This document shows, piece after piece, positions 1-5,444 of a stretch of 9,140 nucleotides of DNA. A program made the position numbers and the translations under genes. The notes beneath the pieces were generated by a model, which was given only the letters and a program-made list of their open reading frames with translations, was not told the DNA's origin and did not search any database. This DNA comes from Candidatus Njordarchaeota archaeon (lineage in GTDB: Archaea; Asgardarchaeota; Njordarchaeia; Njordarchaeales; Njordarchaeaceae): positions 1 through 9,140 of the forward strand of contig JAHQWF010000125.1 in the NCBI GenBank assembly GCA_029856055.1, given 5' to 3'. Numbering within the stretch: position 1 is the first letter of the stretch; every line of letters begins with the position of its first letter.

Positions 1-666
1 ATAGTATACAATCCTATCTTCTATCCGCTTATTAAGCAAAGAAGTGAAGTGAAGTCCTTTTTGGGTTTTAAAGATTATCTGTTTTTTTGCTTTCTTCAAT
101 TTATCGGCGCTATTAATTTTTATGCAAAAATCAATACTCGAGCAATCAATCCCCATGGATTTCTCGCAAAACGTTGAATAACTCATAATTTGCAAAGATT
201 CATCACTTTCTAATTTATTAATGAAGTTATCTAAACTAGTTAATTCTAATACAGCTAGTTTCTCGATATCTTTCTTCTTAATTAAAGCGATTAAAAATCC
301 GTGATCGTCGATCAAAACTATAGAATCTTCAAACATAGCTAACGAATCAATGAATTTCTCAAAGATAAGTGTATTAGCACGTAAAATTATTAAATCGTCA
401 TTAATAAAGCCTTTAGGTAGTTTACTAAAACTGAATTTATCAAGTAATATGAAACTAATTTTTAGGCCTAATTCTGAACCGTCATGAATATATTTTCTTA
501 AGAAATCAAACTCATTATCAATAACTAATAGAATCTCACGGATATTTTCAAATCTAAGTGTGTTTAGAATCCTGACTAGTAATGGGACACCAGCTATCTT
601 GATGAGTGGGGCTGGTTTCTTTAGTTCATTCACCACCATTTTCTCTACGAAAATAATAGCCTTCAC
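1..666 (-). CDS. Nucleotidyltransferase-like / CDP-alcohol phosphatidyltransferase fusion, C-terminus cut by window edge
   Basis: This minus-strand reading frame stays open for 222 codons from a GTG at 666 to base 1 and continues outside the window. The start follows an in-frame TGA nine bases upstream and gives the N-terminus VKAIIFVEK, which lines up with the first beta strand of sugar-phosphate nucleotidyltransferases; the segment KKPAPLIKIAGVPLLVRIL (residues 16-34) matches their KPL.PV.GKPLI region. Residues about 203-222 (KGLHFTSLLNKRIEDRIVYY) resemble the entry of the CDP-alcohol phosphatidyltransferase domain (DG..S..NR.IS). The order resembles the archaeal inositol-1-phosphate cytidylyltransferase / inositol-phosphate transferase fusions, which make CDP-inositol-type donors for polar lipid or compatible-solute synthesis; the second half would be a membrane domain. 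Oddly, the glycine-rich nucleotide loop (GxGxR) and the metal-binding aspartate expected near residues 93-98 (LIILRAN) are missing, so the first domain may be catalytically dead. The family call is fairly firm, the substrate is not known. Confidence 0.72.
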   Translation of the reverse strand, partial: MKAIIFVEKMVVNELKKPAPLIKIAGVPLLVRILNTLRFENIREILLVIDNEFDFLRKYIHDGSELGLKISFILLDKFSFSKLPKGFINDDLIILRANTLIFEKFIDSLAMFEDSIVLIDDHGFLIALIKKKDIEKLAVLELTSLDNFINKLESDESLQIMSYSTFCEKSMGIDCSSIDFCIKINSADKLKKAKKQIIFKTQKGLHFTSLLNKRIEDRIVYY

Positions 667-690
667 ATTGTATCACGCTTAAAGAAACGA

Positions 691-700
691 GGTAAATAAG
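691..700 (-). promoter_or_regulatory. Probable TATA box for the nucleotidyltransferase fusion gene
   Basis: On the minus strand this reads CTTATTTACC and is centred about 30 bases before the GTG start at 666. That spacing would put transcription initiation at or next to the start codon, giving a leaderless mRNA, and no ribosome site is visible in between. Confidence 0.4.
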
Positions 701-744
701 TATCTCTTCGAAGTCGTAATTTAAATTTGTAATGAAAATATACA

Positions 745-752
745 TTTAAAAT
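745..752 (+). promoter_or_regulatory. Probable TATA box for the DUF167 / NifX-like pair
   Basis: TTTAAAAT lies about 40 bases before the ATG at 789, so transcription would start near 774 and leave a leader of about 15 bases. A weak ribosome-site-like GTGAT occurs at 780-784. It shares the 122-base divergent gap with the promoter of the upstream minus-strand gene. Confidence 0.4.
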
Positions 753-788
753 AATTTACTTAATCTTAAGTGAAATGATGTGATTTAG

Positions 789-1013
789 ATGAAGATTCAA
801 GTAATTGTGATACCGAATTCAAAAGAGATTTCCATAAAGAAAGAAGGGAACTTATTTATAGTGAACGTTGATGCACCACCTGTTAAGGGAAAAGCAAATA
901 AAAGATTAGTTGAGATATTAGCGAAATACTTTAATGTTAGGAAATCAGCAATTAAGATAATTAAGGGTGAGATGAGTAAAAGAAAGTTGATCGAGATCGA
1001 AGATCATGAGTAA
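789..1013 (+). CDS. DUF167 / YggU family protein
   Basis: A 74-residue protein that matches the DUF167 (YggU) family over its whole length, which is normal for this small family. The hallmark is at residues 29-39, APPVKGKANKR, followed by LVEILAKYFNV and the K-x-G-x-x-S-x-x-K segment near the C-terminus (IKGEMSKRKLIEI). Family structures are compact alpha/beta folds; the cellular role is not established, so none is assigned. The gene is followed 32 bases later by the NifX-like gene on the same strand and is probably co-transcribed with it. The ATG at 789 is chosen because the family's first beta strand (IQVIVIPNS) begins directly after it. Confidence 0.88.
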   Translation: MKIQVIVIPNSKEISIKKEGNLFIVNVDAPPVKGKANKRLVEILAKYFNVRKSAIKIIKGEMSKRKLIEIEDHE

Positions 1014-1024
1014 AAAATAAACCA

Positions 1025-1045
1025 TCTGATAATAAGGTTATCAGA
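1025..1045. repeat. Perfect 8-bp inverted repeat abutting a start codon
   Basis: TCTGATAA (1025-1032) and TTATCAGA (1038-1045) are perfect inverted copies separated by TAAGG. The second arm ends immediately before the ATG at 1046. The loop and first base of the second arm include AAGGT, the only ribosome-site-like sequence before that gene, so a hairpin in the mRNA or a dimeric protein bound to the DNA could affect its translation or transcription. Confidence 0.6.
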
Positions 1046-1414
1046 ATGAAAGTGGCTATACCTGCTTCTGGTAATGATAATAATGCTGAAGTTTTCGAGC
1101 ATTTTGGTAGGGCACCGTTTTACTGCATTGCTACAATAGAGAATAATGAAATAAAGAGCATTGAGTTTCTTCCCAATCCAGCTATTGAAAGCCATGCACC
1201 AGGAGAGATACCTTCATATTTAGCGTCTAGAGGTGTAGACACCCTAATTTGCCTCGGGTTGGGAGGTAGAGCGCGATATTTCTTTAACGAATTAGGAATA
1301 AATGTGATTACGGGAGTTAGAGGCAGGATTCGGGAAGTGCTAGAGAAATACTTGAGAGGAGAAATAAAAAGTGTTGATTATACGCCGAGCAGAAAATGGC
1401 ATGACGAGCATTAA
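1046..1414 (+). CDS. NifX/NifB-C-terminal-like (dinitrogenase iron-molybdenum cofactor biosynthesis domain) protein
   Basis: A 122-residue protein made of one NifX/NifB-C-type domain. The N-terminal strand MKVAIPASG, the segment FEHFGRAPFY (17-25 region), the HAPGEIPSYLASRGVDTLIC stretch (50-69) and the glycine-rich GLGGRARYFFNELGI (71-85) are all typical. In diazotrophs such domains carry iron-molybdenum cofactor precursors, but stand-alone archaeal members are common in organisms without nitrogenase and may bind Fe-S or other metal clusters. There is no nif gene here, so cofactor binding is inferred only. Possible ligands seen are C27, C69, H19, H50 and a His-containing tail (WHDEH). It follows the DUF167 gene by 32 bases and ends 8 bases from the stop of the convergent prenyltransferase gene. 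Confidence 0.85.
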   Translation: MKVAIPASGNDNNAEVFEHFGRAPFYCIATIENNEIKSIEFLPNPAIESHAPGEIPSYLASRGVDTLICLGLGGRARYFFNELGINVITGVRGRIREVLEKYLRGEIKSVDYTPSRKWHDEH

Positions 1415-1422
1415 TCATTATT

Positions 1423-2406
1423 CTAAAATACAGAAATATATGAAGAAAACGGCAAGAAAGGGACAGTTACGTAACCTAGTATTAGTAAAGTACTATATAC
1501 TAGATGATGTTTAATAGTTCCTAGATTTGCTGGGAATAAGCTTTTTGGATTATTATAATTTTTAAAGCATATCTTTATGTTCTTTAAGGCGATTGGTAGC
1601 GTAACAACTGTGATAAGAGTTGTCCAAGGTATTAAGCCAAAAGGTATCGTTATAAGTTGTATTATGTATGGTAGTAGGGCTAATATTGCATAACCATATC
1701 TAGCTTTTCGTAAACCTAATCTTACAACTAGATGTCTTTTACCAGCTTTTGCGTCAGCTTCTGCATCCGGAAATTCATTTATATACAATATCGCTGCAGT
1801 CAATATTCCAGTCAAGGTACCTCCAATCACAGATTCTAAGCTTATTCTTTGGGCCAATACTATATATGCTCCTAAGCTCATTAATGGGCCGAAATTAAGG
1901 AAAACGAAGAGTTCTCCCAATCCTCTATGTGAGAGTTTTAAAGGTGAGCCAGTGTAAAAAACGATTGATATCACAGCTATAGCCCCTATTATTAGTAGGG
2001 GAATTAGCATGGACATTGCTTGAAGTATTACATATATTCCAAGAATAATGCCGATTATCATTAAAGATAAACCGAATGCTAATTCTTCTTTAGGTGTAAC
2101 TAAACCTAACTGTATCATTCCACTGCCTCCTGTGAAAGGTCTTATAGCATTTACATTTATGTTGTCAGTTCCGCTTTTCCAATCCCAGTACTCATGAACT
2201 AAATTTACACTGAGATGAAATAGAATACCTATTAAGAGAACAAATAGTGCTAATAATGGGTCTATTGCCACGTTATGTATCCAAGCTATAACTATACCAA
2301 TTATAATTGATGCTAAAGTGACTTGTAAAAATGGGGGTCTAGAAGCTAATATAAGTGCTTTCCATTTAGGCATTCTAATTATTTTTTCACTCACTTTCTT
2401 AATCAC
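1423..2406 (-). CDS. UbiA/MenA-type prenyltransferase
   Basis: An integral membrane protein of about 327 residues with eight or nine hydrophobic segments, the usual size for the UbiA superfamily. The first prenyl-diphosphate/Mg motif is N68-L-V-H-E-Y-W-D75-WKSGTD81, followed by RPFTGGSG (89-96). The second is N210-EFPD214-AEAD218-AKAGKR, then VVRLG. YTGSPLKLSHRGLGE (151-165) is typical of MenA-like members. The family joins a polyprenyl diphosphate to an aromatic acceptor or lipid precursor. Its partner here is a geranylgeranyl-reductase-like gene, overlapping by 4 bases, so synthesis of a quinone with a saturated side chain (in Sulfolobales, the caldariellaquinone type) is plausible. The acceptor is unknown. 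The longest frame starts with GTG at 2406, but the GTG at 2394 (codon 5), 8 bases after AGGTGA, is a better start. Confidence 0.88.
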   Translation of the reverse strand: MIKKVSEKIIRMPKWKALILASRPPFLQVTLASIIIGIVIAWIHNVAIDPLLALFVLLIGILFHLSVNLVHEYWDWKSGTDNINVNAIRPFTGGSGMIQLGLVTPKEELAFGLSLMIIGIILGIYVILQAMSMLIPLLIIGAIAVISIVFYTGSPLKLSHRGLGELFVFLNFGPLMSLGAYIVLAQRISLESVIGGTLTGILTAAILYINEFPDAEADAKAGKRHLVVRLGLRKARYGYAILALLPYIIQLITIPFGLIPWTTLITVVTLPIALKNIKICFKNYNNPKSLFPANLGTIKHHLVYSTLLILGYVTVPFLPFSSYISVF

Positions 2407-2408
2407 CT
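2403..2408 (-). promoter_or_regulatory. Ribosome binding site that decides the prenyltransferase start
   Basis: The minus strand reads AGGTGA here, a strong crenarchaeal ribosome site. The GTG at 2406 lies inside it, which cannot work as its own start. The in-frame GTG at 2394-2392 sits 8 bases downstream, so translation probably begins there, shortening the protein by four residues (MSEKII...). The upstream gene's TGA stop also lies in this hexamer, suggesting translational coupling. Confidence 0.55.
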
Positions 2409-3428
2409 AAAAACATATTTGAAACCAATTTTTAGAATCTTACTAAAGCTATATAATCCTTCGAAAAATGCGAAATAATCATTATCTGTTGCTATCCTAG
2501 CTAATTTAGTTTTATTCTTTATTTTCAACAAAAGATTTAAAAGTTTCACACTATTCCTCAATTTCCAACCATGTTCACTCCAAAATCTCTCTTCATATCT
2601 ATCATCAAAAACAATTGAGCCAGATGCAACAGCAAATCTTATTCCTTCACCGGTTGTAGCCATAACCATGCCAGCAGCCTCCCCAATCACCCTAAGATTA
2701 CTGTAAACTAGCTTTTTAATAGGCCCTCCTATGCTTACAGAAGCTCCTCTTAAATCATTAACTAATTTCAAATTGAAATGTATTAATACTTCATTTATTA
2801 TTTTTCTGAGGATATTAGGATTATCATATACGCCGCCCACACCTATATTATAAAGATCTCCGCGTGGGAATACCCATGCATAGCCTTTATCTACACCCCA
2901 TAGAACTATAGTGTCTTCGGGAACGGAATTCCCCTTAGCGTAAGCTTGTAAAACGGGTATGGTCTTGTAATTTGAGTAATCTAGGAATCTTCTCGCGAAT
3001 GCCCCTTTTCCTGTAGCATCAATAACATAATCATACTCACTCATTAGATCCATTACCTTATTTGGATGGACAAATTTACTCCAAATCAATTTAACACCCA
3101 TTGATTTGGCTAATTCAGCCATATTAGATAAAAATTTCTTCTTATCAATGATGTATCCATCAATTAAAGGCATATTCTTGAACTCTCTGATCATCTCTCC
3201 ATTGAAGTAGAAGTAAGCTCTCTTGATATAATTTAGTATATAATCGCGCTCCATCTCTCTTGGTAAATAGTCAAAGATGAATTTTGGTATTGCTTCTCCA
3301 CAAGGTTTTAAAGGATTTTCATCAAAACTAGCGGACTCATATAATTCAACCTTAATATCTAACAACCTACCATAATAGGCTGCAGATAATCCAGCTGGAC
3401 CACTACCAATAATTATTGCCTTAACCAA
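2403..3428 (-). CDS. Geranylgeranyl reductase family FAD-dependent oxidoreductase
   Basis: A 341-residue flavoprotein of the geranylgeranyl reductase (GGR) family. Visible motifs: Rossmann FAD loop G8-S-G-P-A-G13 with the ribose-binding E31 after the second strand; KPCGEAIP (41-48), the Cys-Gly motif of GGRs; the family block GYAWVFPRGDLYNIGVGG (182-199); and the second FAD block IGEAAGMVMATTGEGIRFA (248-266). GGRs hydrogenate isoprenoid double bonds of archaeal lipids or of quinone side chains. Being translationally coupled to a UbiA/MenA-type gene favours saturation of a prenylated quinone or its precursor, but reduction of ether lipids cannot be excluded. In the second FAD block the usual GD is GE (G249-E250). 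The start is TTG at 3428, preceded by GGGGGA; it places the FAD loop at the normal distance from the N-terminus. It lies 29 bases after the SDR gene. Confidence 0.87.
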   Translation of the reverse strand: MVKAIIIGSGPAGLSAAYYGRLLDIKVELYESASFDENPLKPCGEAIPKFIFDYLPREMERDYILNYIKRAYFYFNGEMIREFKNMPLIDGYIIDKKKFLSNMAELAKSMGVKLIWSKFVHPNKVMDLMSEYDYVIDATGKGAFARRFLDYSNYKTIPVLQAYAKGNSVPEDTIVLWGVDKGYAWVFPRGDLYNIGVGGVYDNPNILRKIINEVLIHFNLKLVNDLRGASVSIGGPIKKLVYSNLRVIGEAAGMVMATTGEGIRFAVASGSIVFDDRYEERFWSEHGWKLRNSVKLLNLLLKIKNKTKLARIATDNDYFAFFEGLYSFSKILKIGFKYVFR

Positions 3429-3457
3429 GTTAATTCCCCCGCCAACTGAATCAATAT

Positions 3458-4201
3458 TTAATCCATGTAATATCCACCATTAACATCTAATACCTCGCCT
3501 GTTACATAATCGCATTTAATAAGGAACACAACTGCTTCAGCTACTTCCTCCGGAGTACCGAATCGCCCCATAGGGACTCTTTTTCTAATTCTATCCTTTA
3601 ATTCATCGGGCAAATTAGAGATTAATTCAGTTTCTATAGGTCCCGGAGCCACAGCATTAACTGTAATATTATATCTTAATAATTCTTGAGCCATAGAAAA
3701 TGTCATTCCTATTATTCCCGCTTTTGAAGCTGCATAGTGAGGACCCACAGTTCCACCCATCTTACCTGCTACAGACGCAATATTAATTATTTTTCCTTCC
3801 ATATTTTTTATCATGTATGGAACAGAGGCTTTAATCACATTAAAGTATCCTGTCAAATTTACGTCAATTACTCTCTTCCATTCTTCAATAGGAATATCGA
3901 GTATGGAGTGATGAGAAGGCATTATTCCCGCGTTATTCACCAGTATATCAATTCTCCCAAAGTCATTGACTATATTTTCAATCATCGCTTTTACGGATTT
4001 GAAATCAGAGACATCTGCTCTGTAAATCTTAGCCTTGACACCATACTTTGTCGCTAAACTCGCCACTTCTCCAGCTTTCTCTTTATTCCTGACGTAGTTT
4101 ATTGCAACATGGCTTCCTTCTTTTGCAAGTCTCAATGCTATAGCTTTACCTATTCCTCTACTCGCTCCAGTTATAACTGAAACCTTATTTGAAATTTCCA
4201 C
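3458..4201 (-). CDS. FabG-like short-chain dehydrogenase/reductase (SDR)
   Basis: A 247-residue classical SDR, full length for the family. Motifs in order: cofactor loop TGASRGIG (11-18), NNAG (89-92), catalytic tetrad N115, S143, Y156 and K160 (YAASK), and PGPIET (186-191). A basic residue after the second strand (R38 in NYVRNK) suggests NADPH. The family includes 3-oxoacyl-ACP reductases, glucose dehydrogenases and many ketone/alcohol reductases; since archaea lack bacterial fatty-acid synthesis, FabG is a fold label, not a function. It is the first gene of a three-gene minus-strand operon with the GGR-like and prenyltransferase genes, so a reduction step in the same quinone or lipid pathway is possible. 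The GTG start at 4201 is supported by GGTGAT (4213-4208) six bases upstream. Confidence 0.9.
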   Translation of the reverse strand: MEISNKVSVITGASRGIGKAIALRLAKEGSHVAINYVRNKEKAGEVASLATKYGVKAKIYRADVSDFKSVKAMIENIVNDFGRIDILVNNAGIMPSHHSILDIPIEEWKRVIDVNLTGYFNVIKASVPYMIKNMEGKIINIASVAGKMGGTVGPHYAASKAGIIGMTFSMAQELLRYNITVNAVAPGPIETELISNLPDELKDRIRKRVPMGRFGTPEEVAEAVVFLIKCDYVTGEVLDVNGGYYMD

Positions 4202-4207
4202 TTTTAA

Positions 4208-4213
4208 ATCACC
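4208..4213 (-). promoter_or_regulatory. Ribosome binding site of the SDR gene
   Basis: The minus strand reads GGTGAT, complementary to the end of crenarchaeal 16S rRNA, with a six-base spacer before the GTG at 4201. It fixes the start of the SDR and shows that its mRNA has a leader. Confidence 0.65.
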
Positions 4214-4256
4214 GTTATAGCATCTTCACCTAGCTTTCAATATTGCATGTTTTCAA

Positions 4257-4268
4257 TTTTTATATTTT
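4257..4268 (-). promoter_or_regulatory. TATA box for the SDR-GGR-prenyltransferase operon
   Basis: The minus strand reads AAAATATAAAAA. Transcription would start about 26 bases downstream, near 4236, leaving a leader of about 35 bases that contains the GGTGAT ribosome site. This is the only clear promoter before the first of the three closely spaced genes. Confidence 0.5.
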
Positions 4269-4356
4269 AGATCTTTGATGAAAATCAATAATTTAGTTAA
4301 AATGATTAATCACTAAATACTGAAATAAAATGTAGTATCAGTAAGAGGCAAAAAAC

Positions 4357-4491
4357 GGTTTATCAAAAATTGATTTTTCTTCTTTTTAAGTCTTCTATGC
4401 CAGTCTAGGAGCCAACGCAAAGACTAGTAGCAAGATATTCCATGCGAGAGCCTTAAACAAAACTTCGTTAGCCCTAGATCCTTGACAAACC
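4357..4491 (-). mobile_element. 135-bp miniature IS derivative (MITE-like)
   Basis: Bases 4357-4481 closely match the IS end at 8840-8963 in the same orientation, with roughly ten differences and small indels. The copy starts GGTTTATCAA (4357-4366) and ends TTGACAAACC (4482-4491), terminal inverted repeats matching at 9 of 10 positions, with no room for a full transposase. It still encodes on the minus strand the last residues of the transposase (RANEVLFKALAWNILL...) up to a TAG in ATGCCAGTC. No clear target-site duplication is visible: AAAAC lies to the left and ATATG to the right. It is therefore either an internal-deletion derivative mobilised by a full-length relative or a remnant truncated at an internal repeat-like sequence. 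It sits 176 bases before fixA. Confidence 0.72.
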
Positions 4492-4619
4492 ATATGATTT
4501 TATATATTTCGTTTTTGCGCCTATTTTTTGGGCAAGGAAGAATGAGGATGTACCTAATCAATTTATGTATTTATTTAGTGATATTGTATAGTCCTTATAA
4601 TTATATGTCCTAGATATTT

Positions 4620-4628
4620 CTATATTTA
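4620..4628 (+). promoter_or_regulatory. Candidate TATA box for fixABCX
   Basis: CTATATTTA lies so that transcription would start near 4650, giving a leader of about 17 bases that includes the ribosome site GGTG (4657-4660), seven bases before the fixA ATG. Other A+T boxes upstream (TTATAATTATATG at 4596-4608, TTTTATATATTT at 4498-4509) are possible alternatives. Confidence 0.4.
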
Positions 4629-4667
4629 TTGCGGTTTTTCGTACATAAGTTATCTTGGTGTTAGTCT

Positions 4668-5444
4668 ATGGTTAAAATACTTGTTGGTGTTAAGTATTCA
4701 CTTCGAGTAGAGAACTTAGCTATAGATCCAAAAACAAAAGCTATAATTCTAGATGAAACTCCCAAGAAAATGGGGGATATGGATAAAAGGGCTTTAGAAG
4801 AAGCTTTGAGATTAAAGGAGAAGCATGGAGGAGAGGTAACAGTACTTTGTGTAGGTCCAAAAGAGGCTAATAAAATTCTTTTAGAAGTATATGCCATGGG
4901 AGCAGATAGTGCATTCCTAATTCCCACTAACGATTACCTAGATACATTCTCTGTAGCAAAAATATTTGCTAAATTCTATGAAAAAAACGGTCCATTTGAT
5001 TTAATCTTGCTAGGTGGCGCATCAACAGATAGCTTTACTGGTGTTTTAGGAGCTAGAATAGCTGGATTACTAAATCTCCCAATTATTCCATTTGCAAATC
5101 AAATTGTATTAGAAGACTTAAAAATTAAGGCCGAATCAGCGCTAGATGACGGAAAATACAAGTTCTCAGCACCATTGCCAGCGGTTGTAACTGTTACTTT
5201 AGAAATCAATGAACCTAGAATACCAAAACTCAAGGATATTTTGAGAGCGAAGAGACAAAAAATCAATGAATTATCTCTATCTGATTTAGAGCTAGATGAT
5301 TTAAAAGTTACAATAAATATGACTGACGTTAGAGCTTACGAGGAGAAGAGAAAGCAGATAATACTTGATGCTACCGATCCTTCTAAAATTGATGAGGTGG
5401 TAGATAAGTTGATCAATTATCTTAGAGAAGAGGGAGTATTATGA
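4668..5444 (+). CDS. fixA: Electron transfer flavoprotein beta subunit (FixA/EtfB)
   Basis: A 258-residue protein with the full ETF-beta architecture. Residues 36-50 (GDMDKRALEEALRLK) match the DxxALEEALRLK helix, and CVGP (61-64), YAMGAD (75-80), LILLGGASTDSFTGVLGARIAGLLNLP (112-138) form the nucleotide-binding core. PAVVTVTLEINEPRIPKLKDILRAKRQKI (171-199) is the ETF-beta signature. In ETFs this subunit binds AMP, or a second FAD in electron-bifurcating FixAB; which applies here cannot be decided by eye. It pairs with FixB to accept electrons from NADH or acyl-CoA dehydrogenases and deliver them to FixC. The gene is first in a four-gene operon, overlaps fixB by four bases (ATGA), and its ATG has GGTG seven bases before it. 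Confidence 0.95.
   Translation: MVKILVGVKYSLRVENLAIDPKTKAIILDETPKKMGDMDKRALEEALRLKEKHGGEVTVLCVGPKEANKILLEVYAMGADSAFLIPTNDYLDTFSVAKIFAKFYEKNGPFDLILLGGASTDSFTGVLGARIAGLLNLPIIPFANQIVLEDLKIKAESALDDGKYKFSAPLPAVVTVTLEINEPRIPKLKDILRAKRQKINELSLSDLELDDLKVTINMTDVRAYEEKRKQIILDATDPSKIDEVVDKLINYLREEGVL

Larger units (their letters stand above)
4202..4667. other. Divergent intergenic region between the SDR operon and fixABCX
   Basis: This 466-base gap holds the divergent promoters of the two operons, a 135-bp miniature IS-like element (4357-4491), and a 10-bp perfect palindrome TGATTAATCA at 4303-4312 whose role is unknown. A TATA-like TTTTATATATTT (4498-4509) directly follows the miniature element on the fix side. 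No tRNA or protein gene of convincing length is visible. Confidence 0.6.

Noticed and set aside
1046..1414. Nitrogen-fixation gene cluster.
   Set aside because: Only a stand-alone NifX-like domain is present; fixABCX names reflect family history and occur widely in organisms that do not fix nitrogen. No nifHDK, nifB or nifEN is visible.
3737..4057. 106-codon plus-strand frame inside the SDR gene.
   Set aside because: It lies entirely antisense to a gene with complete SDR motifs, and its product is rich in His, Tyr and Asn with no family character.
4276..4323. Possible C/D box guide RNA: TGATGA at 4276-4281 and CTGA at 4320-4323, 48 bases apart.
   Set aside because: The first C-box position is T instead of a purine, there is no D' box between, and the internal C'-like ATGATTA is part of a palindrome. 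Such short boxes are frequent by chance in A+T-rich DNA.
4357..4491. Non-coding RNA gene in the conserved 124-base block shared with 8840-8963.
   Set aside because: The similarity is fully explained by IS terminal sequence plus the 3' coding end of the transposase.
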